A stretch of 64,000 nt of DNA from Hirsutella rhossiliensis (taxonomy: Eukaryota; Ascomycota; Sordariomycetes; Hypocreales; Ophiocordycipitaceae), in the NCBI RefSeq assembly GCF_020360975.1, contig NW_025408678.1:2501368-2565367 (forward strand). The letters are read 5' to 3'. The notes below the pieces were generated by a model, which saw nothing but the letters and a program-made list of their open reading frames with translations, ran no database searches and was not told the origin of the DNA. The translations under genes were made by a program, and so were the position numbers. The first letter of the stretch is position 1. Each line of letters opens with the position of its first letter. Positions 11,601 to 21,800 of this stretch are shown here, piece by piece.

Positions 11601-12917
11601 CACCTGAACGAGCGCAGCCCCGTGGGGTGGACCAACCTGGGAACTCTGGCGCTGCTGTCGGGGGACATGAAGCTCGCCAACGAAGCGTACACGCGAGCGC
11701 AGTCGGCAGATCCAGACTACGCACACGCATGGCTGGGGCAAGCGTTTGTCGCGCTGCTGCTCGGCGATGCCAAGGAGGCCCGAGGGCTCTTCATGCACGC
11801 CATGGACATTGCAGATTCCTCGTCGTTGCTAAGCCGTCAGCATTATTCCGCATCCGTGTTCGACCACACCTTGAGCGCTCCGCCGGGTATGATCGCAGCG
11901 TCACTTATCCAGCCGCTCTTCGCGCTGGGCCAGGTGCGAAGTCTGCGACCCCAGGATCTCGCCTTTGTCCACCTATCGACACTATTCCAGGAACGGACCG
12001 GTGACAGGTCGCGAGCTTTGCAGAGTCTGGAAAATATATGTAGCGTCATCGAGGCCGAGTACGAGACGACGGAGTCGGCAGATAGCCTCTCGAGGTTCAC
12101 GCTAGCCAAAACGGACCTGGCCAGGGCGTATCTGGCTACGGGCTCGTACCAGCAAGCCGTGGAGTGTGGCGAGATGGCCCTGGGGCTTAGCGGCGATGAG
12201 ACGGAGGGCGAGTTGACGAGTGAGCAGAGGAAGAAGGCCAGGCTCTCGGCGCACCTGACTGTGGGCCTGGGTCAATTCCACCTTGACGAGTTTGCAGAGG
12301 CAGAGAAGCGGTTTGAAGCGGCGCTCGAGGAATCGGGCGACAACCCAGACGCAGCCTGCCTCTTGGCGCAGGTCTTGTGGGCGCAAGGATCAGAGGCGGC
12401 GCGAGAGAGAGCACGGGCGACTCTATACGGAGTCATCGAAAAGCAGCCGGAACATGTGCAGAGCGTGCTGCTACTGGGCGTCGTGGCGCTTCTGGACCAG
12501 GACGGGAGCAGCCTGGAGGCGGTGGTGGAGGAGCTGCACGGGCTGCGGGCGAGCGACAAGGTGACGGTGACGGAGCAGTGGCAGATAGGCGCAGTGCTCC
12601 GAGCCATTGCCGGCATGGGCGAGGGGCACACGAAGCAGGACGTGTTGACGCAGGTGCAGGAGGACATTATGCTCCATCCCCATCTGCCCCACGGTTGGAG
12701 TTCGCTGGCCGAGGCGACGGGCGACGGCCACGCGGCGCAGATGGCGCTCAAGGTGGCCGCCCGCGGGCTGCCGCCAAGGGGATCCCTGGAGGCACAGCAC
12801 ATTGCGCACGCGCACGCCGGGACGGGCATGGTGGCCGATGCACAAAAGGCGGCGCTCCTCGCGCCCTGGGAGAAGGCGGGATGGGAGGCGCTCCGGGTCG
12901 CAACGGAAGCTGTCTAG
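8602..12917 (+). CDS. SKI3: Superkiller protein 3, TPR scaffold of the Ski complex
   Basis: Two exons, 8602-8720 and 8774-12917, give 1,420 aa, close to yeast Ski3 (1,432 aa). Ski3 is the tetratricopeptide scaffold that joins the Ski2 helicase and Ski8 and feeds mRNA 3' ends into the cytoplasmic exosome. TPR helices run through the whole protein. Clear examples are the N-terminal unit (DAIRQQDFDEAIVKAQELLR), the central HAPTYTSLGIFYSDY and NDYHSWVGLGESYHSSGRYI units, and ERSPVGWTNLGTLALLSG near residue 960. An acidic insert (SEDDDEDGG) lies near residue 300. The single 53-nt intron after TAC-CAA-GG is canonical, and the frame is open through 4.1 kb. The start ATG at 8602 is the first in frame. 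SKI3 converges on RMI1 with a 226-bp gap. Confidence 0.92.
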
Positions 12918-13143
12918 ATGGTGGAGGGCGATGCGAGTCCATTGACGTTCCGCTGTGCATCCTTGATATATTTCACGAAGGGACAACAGCGGGAGCTAGC
13001 TAGGATGGTATTTGAATGAACATCGAACGCGATAAAGGAAGAAGAAAAAAGAGGCAGGACTGGGTATCATTTCTTGAGCAGAAAAAAACAAGGGAGAATA
13101 GTTGGCGAAACACGGCGGGCCACAACAAATGCGTCTCGAAACC

Positions 13144-13932
13144 TCACCGCGGGCGATGACCGCCCACGGCCTCGTTGAGCCGCTGTAAGCGACCCTCGGC
13201 CCAGGCTTCGTGCCAAGCCTCCACCCTGCCGCCCAGGGGCAGGCACGTCTCCGGGGTGAGCAGGACGATGCCGCGGGCGACGACGGTGCCGGCGCGGAGG
13301 AGCATCTTCTCGCCAATGGTTGTCTTGCCGACGCCGATGCGGTCGATGCGGCGGAGCTCGATGGCGTAGACGCGGCTGCCCTGGCAGTCCTGCAGGACGA
13401 GCCGGTGGGTTGCGTAAGGTCCTGCACCTGCCCCGGCCCCCGCGGCGGCGGCAGCGCGCTGGGGCGGCGGGCCATCGCCTTCGGTCATTGCAGCGTCATG
13501 GGCGGCGTCGCGGATACCATTGGCGCCATCGTCGTCGTCGTCGGCGTCGGCGGCGACACGAACAACCTGGCGCCCGCGGGAGCGCTCGCCGCGGGCCACG
13601 GCCTCGAGCTGCTCGATCTGGTCCCAGCGCGCAAGGCTGAGGTTCTCGACGTCGAGGACCTGGACGTGGACGTCGCGGGGCAGCTTCGTGCTTGCGGCGG
13701 CGGCGTCGGCGGCGTCGGCGGGCAGGGCGGGCAGCAGGGACGGGTCGAGCAGCGCCGCGGACGAGGGCGAGGCCAGGTCGCAGGCCAGCAGGCGCGCTTT
13801 TGCGGTGGCGAGCAGCGACGGCAGCGGCGGCGGCGGGGAGCGCGAGGCGACCAGGGTGGTGAGGAAGGCGGTCGAGGGCGCGGGGAGCGAGTTTGCGAGC
13901 AGCGAGGCGCGGAGCTGGGGGATGAGGTCCAT
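13144..13932 (-). CDS. RMI1: RecQ-mediated genome instability protein 1 (N-terminal OB-fold type)
   Basis: A single exon of 262 aa. RMI1 is the OB-fold partner of topoisomerase III and the RecQ helicase in dissolving double Holliday junctions. The N-terminal three-helix region (residues ~1-65) is followed by the OB-fold. Its conserved core HRLVLQDCQGSRVYAIELRR and IGVGKTTIGEKMLLR leads to TVVARGIVLLTPETCLPLGG. Between them is a low-complexity insert with an Asp run and an Ala/Gly run (residues ~145-185). The length fits fungal RMI1 proteins, which lack the long C-terminal domain of the animal protein. The start at 13932 (MDLIPQL) matches where family similarity begins; an upstream in-frame ATG at 13965 is preceded by Lys-rich leader. 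It is transcribed divergently from VPS51. Confidence 0.88.
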   Translation of the reverse strand: MDLIPQLRASLLANSLPAPSTAFLTTLVASRSPPPPLPSLLATAKARLLACDLASPSSAALLDPSLLPALPADAADAAAASTKLPRDVHVQVLDVENLSLARWDQIEQLEAVARGERSRGRQVVRVAADADDDDDGANGIRDAAHDAAMTEGDGPPPQRAAAAAGAGAGAGPYATHRLVLQDCQGSRVYAIELRRIDRIGVGKTTIGEKMLLRAGTVVARGIVLLTPETCLPLGGRVEAWHEAWAEGRLQRLNEAVGGHRPR

Positions 13933-14046
13933 CGGCGCCTTTCTTTCTCCCTTTTTTTTGATCATCAATTCGCCCTGGCGTGTTTGGAACTGCACCTTTC
14001 CCCTCCCCCCGATTTCCCCCTGGAGGCTACCGGCCTGGTGGTGGAC

Positions 14047-14084
<38 letters not shown>

Positions 14085-14559
14085 CGTCGACAAGTTGGAG
14101 AGGTGAAGAAGCGGAGATGTTGGTCGCGGTACGGAGAAGCCACGGACTGGAGATGCCGAGGCTCGGCCGCGTGGGCGAGGTAGTGCTTCTTGACGGACAT
14201 TGGCGGAAGCCTGCAAGGCTAAGGGGACCCCCTGTAGCTGCCTTCTGTGGGCCCCTGCTGCGGCCCGCTACCGTGCTGTGCTGCAGCGCCCGTCAGCGGG
14301 CCAGCTTGCCTCAGCCTCGCCCCCTTGCCGCCACGAGGCTTCGTCCTCTGCATCACCATCATCTTGCAAATTGACGCTTCCCGAAAGAGCGCCATCGGCT
14401 TCACCTCTTTGATACGCCAGGCAGCATTGAAAACCTCATCGCGCAAACCCGCCATCGCACTCCTCAACCAGCTCTCCTCCGTGCTCCAACGCCGTCCTCC
14501 TCGCCCAACTCCCTTCCGACCTCCCTCCGCCCCCACGAACACACCTCGACCCCGGGGCC
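13933..14559. promoter_or_regulatory. Divergent promoter region RMI1 / VPS51
   Basis: 627 bp between two divergent start codons. It contains a 32-bp GT run (14049-14080), which lies about 117 bp upstream of the RMI1 ATG and so probably in its leader or core promoter. No other gene is supported here. Confidence 0.65.
14049..14080. repeat. (GT)16 microsatellite
   Basis: Sixteen uninterrupted GT dinucleotides in the RMI1/VPS51 divergent spacer. Alternating purine-pyrimidine runs of this length can adopt Z-DNA, but nothing in the sequence shows that this one does. Confidence 0.97.
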
Positions 14560-15614
14560 ATGTCGACGATTGCCTCCCCCCGCGACCCGCCGCCCCTCCG
14601 CCGCCCCTCCAGCACGCCCACCTCGCCGCCGCCCAGCCGTCCGTCCCTCGACCTCGTCCGCTCCGGCGTGGCATCCCCCGTCGACAACGCGCCGCCATGG
14701 TCCTCGTCGCAGCGGCAGCAGTCTCCCCATGCGCAACAGCCTCCACCCGCCGCCGGTGCCGCGGCCGCCGGTGGTCCCCCGCGCCGCTCCAACCGCGCCG
14801 CCCTCCGCGAGTACTACAAGCTGCGCTCTCCGCCGCCGCCGGCGCTGCCGCGCATCGAGGTTCCCGACTCCGAGGTGCCGGCTAGCGACCTCGATGCCCC
14901 GGACTTTGACTCGGTCGCCTATGTTGAGGACTTGGTGGCGCGTTGCAGCCTCGAGGATCTGTTGCGTCTCTATGCCCGAGTTGTGGGCGAGGTCAGGGCA
15001 CTTGATGCCGAGAAGAAGGCCCTGGTCTACGACAACTATAGCAAGCTCATCACAGCGACCGAGACGATACGAAAGGTGCGTCGCTGCTTGATCTAGCCCA
15101 GGTGTCTTCCGATATCCCATGCCCCTACTGCCCTTCAAGTCCCAATTGATCGCTGAGAGAGTCCTTGAGCAGGACAGGTGGGCTAACGCAACCTCGTCCC
15201 CAGATGCGCGCCAACATGGATCCTCTAAAACCCCTGGCATCAACCCTCGACCCCGCCATTGCGCAAATATACAGGCAAGCGTCGTCCATACGGCAAGCGA
15301 CGCGCGAGACAGTGCCGGCACCCGACTCGGACGAGTGGAGAGCAAGAGAGGCACAGGCACGGAGACGCAAGACGAGACAGCTTGCAGCCGAGGCGCTCGC
15401 GACGCCGCAGCGGCTACGCGAGCTGGTGCGGCAGGGCAAGACGGACGAGGCGTCGAGACAGTGGGAGCTGCCGCGAAGGCTGCTGGTGTCGTGGATGGAC
15501 AGGGGCGTGGGCGGCGACGACGTTCAAGCTTGCATCGACGAGGGAGACGCCGTGTTTGGGCCGACGACGAGCGAGCCTGGGTCGGAGAGGACGTCGAGGG
15601 ATGCGAACCGGTGA
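14560..15614 (+). CDS. VPS51: GARP complex subunit Vps51
   Basis: Two exons, 14560-15075 and 15204-15614, give 308 aa. Vps51/Vps67 is the small subunit of the GARP tethering complex, which catches endosome-derived vesicles at the trans-Golgi. The first ~85 residues are Pro/Ser-rich and probably disordered. The conserved block begins at LREYYKL and runs through SEVPASDLDAPDFDS, SLEDLLRLYARVVGEVRALD and ALVYDNYSKLITATETIRK. Splicing joins this to MRANMDPLKPLASTLDPAIA, as in fungal orthologues. The remainder is helical. The intron is 128 nt. VPS51 converges on the NIF3 gene with 137 bp between stops. Confidence 0.9.
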
Positions 15615-15751
15615 CGGCAGCGCGAGAGGACGGTAGAAATGGAAGCCGAACAAGTTCTCGAGGCTGTTTTCGTCGCGCACGCCCCCTGACTATGCCGACG
15701 CCTCCGTTACTCTACATTACGGCCGTGTCCTTGTTTTCTGTGCTCGCTTTC

Positions 15752-16789
15752 TCAGTCCAATTCGCCCACGTCGAGAATCGTAAAGGGATCTTGATCGTGC
15801 TCGCTCAAGACCACCTCTGCCTCTGGCACGGTCTCTCTCAGCAGCTCCTGCAGGCGGGGCCGCAGTACGTCGTGGAGGTAGGCTCTCTCTGAGTTGCTGT
15901 GAAAGACCTGGACGAGCGTCCTGCCCTGCTGAACCGCCCTCAGGGCCGAGTGGTGGCTGGTCTCGCCCATCACCAAGAGGTCCACGTCGGCGCCCTTGAG
16001 CACGTCGTAGCCACTGCCGGCGCACACGGCGAAGCTGCGAACCGTCGTGGCGCGCACGTCGGCGCCGACGGGGCGGGCGACCATGACGTGGCGCAGGCCG
16101 CCGAGGCCCCGTGCGAGGCGGCGCAGGATCTCGGGCAGGGGCACGGCCTGGTCAAAGTGGCCGACGGCGCCGTAGCCGGCGGGCGAGTGCGAGTCGGGGA
16201 CCTTGGCGGCGGGGGCGCAGGGGACGGCGACGGAGCGGGCGGAGCGGTGGGGGCCCGAGACGATGTCGGCGAGCCAAGTGTTGAGGCCGGCGGGCGCGGC
16301 GTCGACGGCCGTGTGCGGGCAGTAGACGGCGATGCCGGCCTGGGCCAGGCGCAGGAGGGTGGCTTGCTGAGGGTCCTTGTGCGTGATGGACTTGAGGCCG
16401 GAGAAGATGAAGGGGTCTTGGGGACAAGTCAGCAAGAGGTGACACGGAAGAAGGAGGTTTCTTGTACGCACGATAGCTGACAATGACGCTGGCTCCCTGG
16501 CCGATGGCGTCGGCCGCGACTTGAAAGGTCAAGTCATTGGTCACCAGCACCTTTGGTTTCTCGTCCCCTGTCTCTTCGTTGCCGACCAGGAGGCCGACAT
16601 TGTCCCACGATCGGTCGGCGAGCTCTTCAGGATACCTAAACGACGGGCATGAGTACACGGGTAGCGGCAAGAGCAAGAGCATGCATCGCACAGCTTCCTC
16701 ATCGAGTCGGCCACCAGCTGGGTAAACCGGGACGGCCGGACCTGCCAGGCGCCCCAGGCTCCTCGTGCCGATGCGCCGGTGGCGGCCAT
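15752..16789 (-). CDS. NIF3 / DUF34-family metal-binding protein
   Basis: Three exons, 16789-16692, 16635-16472 and 16416-15752, give 308 aa. The protein is of the conserved NIF3 (YbgI, DUF34) family, whose members bind two metals but whose reaction is still debated. Diagnostic segments are YPEELADRSWDNVGLLVGN, HPFIFSGLKSITHKD, the metal-site motif HTAVDAAPAGLNTWLA, GETSHHSAL, and HSNSERAY with the His-x3-Glu pair. The start at 16789 (MAATGAS) places family similarity about 18 residues in. The frame stays open upstream to ATGs at 16996 and 17053, through an Arg/Ser-rich segment ending in RRLSSSAARR that looks like a mitochondrial presequence, so a longer form is possible. Confidence 0.88.
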
Positions 16790-17396
16790 GACGCGCGATT
16801 GGGGCTGGCGCCGAGCGGCGGATGAGCTGAGTCTCCGGATCTGGATGCTGGAGCGGCGGCGAGGCGCGGTGCTGCCGGCAAGTGGTGGAGGCGGGTTTCG
16901 AAGCTGCGCGAGGGGCGTTGGCGAGGGGCGTGGACAGGTGACGATGGCGGTGGACGAAAAAGAACGGAGACGGGGCCCGGGTCGAGATGGCCGCATGTCT
17001 CTGGAGGAGGAAAAGGAAGCTCGATTCCGTCCTCTTTTTTTTTTCTCGGCCAATTAATTGTTCACGCGAATATTATCCCGTAGAAGCTCTTTTCCAAGAG
17101 CGGCAGCATTGATTAGTTAGCGCAGCGGGACTTCAGTCCTTAGCACCACTGCGATGAGCTCATCGGCGCCATGACATAAGTAAGCATGGACCAGCTAAGA
17201 CACTTTCTGTATTTAAATGCATCTAATCAATCGCATCTCCTCTCCTCGGCTGCCGCAACAAAGTCACGCCAACACAAAAGAACAATTTTCGAAACAGGAA
17301 CAAACAACGCCAAGAGCAAGCAGCCACCCAGACTCGAAAGCGAAGGAGATTCTCGGAAGCCAACGTCCAGACCTTGGGCACCGACTGAAGCCCAGC
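16790..17396. promoter_or_regulatory. Divergent promoter region NIF3 / BolA
   Basis: 607 bp between divergent starts. A TATTTAAA element at 17211-17218 lies about 180 bp upstream of the BolA ATG. The left part (16790-17053) is open in frame with the NIF3 protein and may encode an N-terminal extension in a longer transcript. Confidence 0.6.
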
Positions 17397-17935
17397 ATGG
17401 CCGACGTCGCCGTCACAGATGCCGGCCTGCGCCAGACCATCACGGAGCGCCTCGACGCCGTCCACGTCGAGGTGACGGACATGTCGGGTGGGTCAGCACG
17501 CACTCGCATCACTTGCTGTATTCAGGCTTGCTGACTTGGGATGCCTGATGGGGGTGAGCCAGTGAGAGGGGGAGGATGAGAGGGAGCCAGAAAGGGATGT
17601 GGGTGTCTATATCACAGAATGACCACCTATCCGCCGAGAGCAAACAGGAGGAGCAACAGAGAGAATGGAACCCCCTCTTTCTTCTTCTCCCCTCTCTCCG
17701 CCCCCCTCTCTTCATCCCCCGGGCACCCGGAACAGGCGGATGCGGCCAAGCCTTCGCCGCCCTCATCGTCTCCCCCCAGTTCACCGGCCTCAACTCCCTC
17801 AAGCGCCACCGCCGCGTCAACGCCGCCCTCAGGGACGAAATCGCCGCCATCCACGCCTGGACCGCAAAGTGCCGCACCCCGGACGAGTGGGAGCGCGACA
17901 AGGCCGCCGAGCCCGTCGAGGGCATGGGGGCGTGA
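17397..17935 (+). CDS. BolA-like protein
   Basis: Two exons, 17397-17487 and 17736-17935, give 96 aa, the usual BolA size. BolA proteins work with monothiol glutaredoxins in handling iron-sulfur clusters and in iron sensing. The fold is shown by ITERLDAVHVEVTDMSGG, then GQAFAALIVSPQF, the helix-turn-helix-like LKRHRRVNAAL with its conserved His, and EIAAIHAW ending in TPDEWERDK. The closest type is the cytosolic Bol1/BolA2 group. The intron is long for this window (248 nt) and begins after ATG-TCG-G. An in-frame ATG at 17217 would add 60 residues of low-complexity leader and was not chosen. Confidence 0.9.
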
Positions 17936-18437
17936 CATCATCCCCTTTCTGTCTGGCCTTTTTACACGCATCTATATATCCATCTACGTTACGTCTCCCC
18001 TTGGGACTTTTTAAGTCAATGGGCGCAAGGAGGGTCGAGTCTGTTGGTTGGCATCGAAGACATGGAAGGACAAGACTGCTGCGTCACGCGAACATGGGAA
18101 AGGAAGTACGGCCGAGGCAAGGCTGGCCGCGATAGAATGAAGGCAACATGTGAGGACAAGGACGGCTGGATGGCTAAAGTCTCGCACCTTGGTTAACATG
18201 AGAGGGAAAGACGGCGCCTTGGAATCTCCAATCTTTCTCATCAGGGAGGGAGAGACGGCGCCACGGACGCCAGAGCCGAATCACCAACGCCTGAGGGCAA
18301 CGCCTTTATCAAATCACCTTGGTTGTATCATCATGTGCGACACTCTTTAATTTGATGTAGCCTCGTGGCCCATTGACTCAAAAACACCTTCCCCCTATAT
18401 GCCCTCCCAGCCAAACGAGCAACAATACAAACACTGT
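17936..18437. other. Convergent 3' intergenic region (BolA / AP-1 beta)
   Basis: 502 bp between two converging stop codons, so both 3' UTRs lie here. No gene or repeat is supported. Confidence 0.6.
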
Positions 18438-20924
18438 CTACAGCAGTCCCAACAAGTCGTCGCTATCCTTTTTAGGCGCCTGCGCGCCGCCCTCTTGCGC
18501 GTTTTGCAGCTGCATCGCCGCCGGCAGCGGCTGGTTGGCCTGCGTCCCGCCAAAGCTCAGCCCGTCGAATCCGCCCATGAGGTCATTCATCCCGCTCCCT
18601 CCTCCCTCTGCCGCCGGCCCGCCGCCGCCGCTTGTCGGTGGGGGAGCGTCAAACATGCTCATCATGTCCGCCATGCCCCCCGACGCGGGCCCGCCCGAGG
18701 GACTGGCCACGCGGTCCGGCGTCCCGCTGGCGCTCTGCTGCTCTTGTGATGCCGGCGCCGCCCCGTCAAAGTCAATGTCCAGCAGGTTCTCTACGTTGCT
18801 TTGCGGAGCCCCGCCGCCCGTGCCGTTGGCACCCGCCCCGACCGCCATCGACGCCGCGATGGGGTTTTCCGCCGCGTTCTGCCGCTGCTCCATGATGGCT
18901 GCCCGCTGGATCTCGTCGGCTCCGTAACGGCCCGCGCCGACAAACGACTCCGGGGGCTTGTGATAAACCGACGCCAGTGTCGACAGTTCGGCCAGCAGCT
19001 GTTCTAGCAGCGCCGGCGGCAGGCTGGTCATGGTGGTCGAGATGGTGGGTTTCTGGGATAGGATGATGTTCTACGAATCCGTCAGCACTTGCGCTCATCC
19101 GCTTCTGTCCGTCTTGTCTGATGCTCCGACTCACCTTGGCCACGTCCAGATCGCCCGAGAGGAGCCGCCAATAGACATATGCTCTGTCGCGGATGTCTGG
19201 GTTGTCGTTCTCGGCCGTGGCGAACTGTAGCACCTTTTGAACAAGGCCCTGCGTGTTTCCAGGCTTCTTCAGGAACAGCTTCACGACGGCCGTCAAGATC
19301 TGGAGTTGCGTCTGGCTCCCTGTTAGCGGACGAGACGGAAAGGGAGATGCAGCGCGCGGGGCAGGGTTCGGCTCCAGTACCTGGGTAAATTCTTCCATGA
19401 ATCCCTCGACAAAGCTCTCGAGGATCTGGTCTGCATTGTTAATCTTCTCCGCATACTCGCCCACGATCCAGATGAGAGATCCGCGTGCGTCTGGCTCGTC
19501 CAGCTCGTCAATGTGCTTGCACAGGGACGGTATGACGCCCTCGTAGCCGGGATACTTTCGCAGAATGTCCTTGATGACGACGACGACCTCCTGGACCACG
19601 TAGTTGACCTTTGTCGAGATGAGGTCCTCGAGCGCCTGGACGCACCTTGCACTGGCGTTCTCAATCTTGATGGCCACCTGTCCAATGGCCTTGACTGCCC
19701 TCCGCACAAAGTCCATGTCCACCTCGAGGGCGTACTCTTTCAGCTCGGCAAGAAGTTGCTCGTAGTTCTTCTCGTTTGCTATCCGCACCATGATTTCGAG
19801 TTTCTGGAGCTTGACGTACGGCGGGTCGTTGTACTTGCAGAAGAAGACGCGCAGTTCCTTGCTGAGGATGTCTGGCTTGGCCTGGAGCAAGAGGTCAATG
19901 TTTCGCAGCGCCACGTACTGCACCTCGGGGGCAGAGGCGACCAGGGTGACTGGTCCAGTCATCAGCAAAGGCACACGGCATGTCCAACATGTGTCGACGT
20001 ACCCAGGGGAGGGGCCATCTTCTTGAGAAGTGACCTGACCATCTCAGGGTTGACAGCCTTCATGTGAATAAAAACGACCTTGATGGCGGCCAAGACGACG
20101 CCGGGGTTGACGTGTTGAAACTGCGGCACGACCCTCTCGCAAATGTGCTCGGCCTCCTTCTCGTCGAGCGACTGGTAGTCGGCCAGGGTGCTCAGGATGG
20201 TGATTCGGCCCCATTCGGTGCACTCGTTGAGGGCCATGAGGAGCTTCTTGAGGGTGGGCGAGGTGACGACGAGCGCTCTCGTCTCGGGGGCCGTCTCGGT
20301 GATTTCGGCCAGGGCCTGGACCGAGTTTGCGACCACCATGGGGTTCGGGTCCCCAATCAGCTCCTGCAGCGATTCGAGGAAGCCGTTTTCTATGCACATG
20401 GTTGGGTTCAGGTCAAAGAGCTTGGCGACGCAGATGGCCGCCGTCTTGCGGACGTAGGGTGACTCGTCCCGCAGCGTCTTGCGCAGCGGCTCCTCCATGT
20501 AGTCGACCATCTTGTCGACGCGGATGCAGCCCATGGTGCGGATGGCCAGGGCTCGTATCAGCGGGTTCGGATCTTCTGAGTCTTGCACGAAGGTGTTGAC
20601 GGCGAGGATGCAGAGGTCGGGGTGCGATTTGGCGTAGTTCCTGGCCTCACGTGTCAGCGATATCGCCTCATGGCGACCAGAGATCTAGACGCACATGAGG
20701 TATAGATAGACGAGCTTCTTCTGGTCGAGGTCGCCCGTGGCGATGTTCTTGAGGACGTCGGGAAACAGGGCAGAGACGTCCTTGCCGAGCGTCATGGCCA
20801 TGATTGTCTTTTGGATCGACTCCTTGCGCTCGTAGGCATACTGGGAGACCAGGCCCGCCCGTAGCTCAAAGGTCTCGCCCTTGCGCGGCGCGGCAAAGGC
20901 GCCGCGGATGCGATTCACCGCCAT
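18438..20924 (-). CDS. APL2: AP-1 complex beta subunit (beta-adaptin)
   Basis: Five exons, 20924-20695, 20640-20003, 19949-19381, 19311-19135 and 19070-18438, give 748 aa. Beta-adaptin is the large subunit of the clathrin adaptor that sorts cargo at the trans-Golgi and endosomes. The armadillo-type trunk fills residues ~1-580: [50 protein letters not shown], and [18 protein letters not shown]. The C-terminal 170 residues form a Gly/Ser/Ala-rich hinge. It carries a clathrin-box-like LLDID (in [11 protein letters not shown]) and ends DDLLGLL. The globular ear of animal beta-adaptins is missing, as is usual for fungal AP-1 beta. The intron 3 acceptor at 19312 was preferred over one 9 nt upstream because it keeps the frame. 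Confidence 0.92.
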
Positions 20925-21800
20925 CGAGCGTCTCGGGAGGGTGGAGATGGGTCGGTCAGGTTGAGCACGATGCCCGGCGACGGCGACGGCGATGTGGAAG
21001 CCGGTGGTGGGCTCGACTGTAGCAAACAAGGCATTCGTCGCGCCTCGGTTGCAGGGCAGCGCTCGGGACTCGCCTCGCGTCAGCCGATGCAGGGGCGGGT
21101 TGGAGCAGACGGCCGTTTGTTCGTGGATGGTGTGTTGTAGCCAAAGGGACGGGAGCTCGCTGGTGACGGCGCTTCGGGCAGGCAACCCCTAACCTTAGTT
21201 ATGCCCCGTGGCTGCATCTGCTAACAAGTTGCGCCTGACTGTACTTCTTGCTGAGTGTTCATCCGCGCATGGAGAAAGTACCGGGTATTAGTCAACGTGC
21301 CCCATGTCTGCAACTCACTGCAACCAGGCCATCGACAAACCATCGGCCGTCTCTTCATCAGAACAACGTCTCGCTACCAGTGCGGAGATAGGGCTCAGGC
21401 TGTTCGTCCAGACCCCGGACCGCTCCCTCTTCATGACTCTGCCGGCCGGCCAGTAACCCGACAAAGCCGAGCCGCAATGGTAACCCCCGACCCGGAGCCT
21501 GATTGCTCGACCAGGCTCCATCAAACTTACACTCGTCAACAGGCCAACTTCCCAAATCTCCGCAGGCTCTTTATCGAAGCCAGGACTGATGACGAGGAGA
21601 GAGCCGTCTCCAGAAAGGCCGTGCGTGCCCATCCGTCGGCGAGCACCCGCTCGTGCTAATCTCTACCAGTTCTACAATGCCGTTCTCTTCATGGGATCCG
21701 TCGCCGTCTTCAGTTTAATCGCACAAAAACTTAATGCGGGCAAATGAATCTCTCTTTCCGCCTTCAAGAGGGCACGCATCTCTTATGCGTCCGTTTCTGT
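20925..21800. other. Intergenic: APL2 promoter and CDC9 3' region
   Basis: 876 bp. The left part is the promoter and leader of the AP-1 beta gene; the right part is the 3' UTR of the DNA ligase gene. Both are on the minus strand. Short open frames at 21255-21659 have no recognisable content. Confidence 0.55.

Noticed and set aside
13210..14106. A 298-codon plus-strand frame opposite RMI1
   Set aside because: It has Gly/Arg-rich composition only and runs through the GT microsatellite; RMI1 on the minus strand has a conserved OB-fold.
17217..17396. A longer N-terminus for the BolA protein
   Set aside because: The 60 extra residues are low complexity and poorly like an import signal; the protein from 17397 has the standard BolA length. 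A mitochondrial form cannot be fully excluded.
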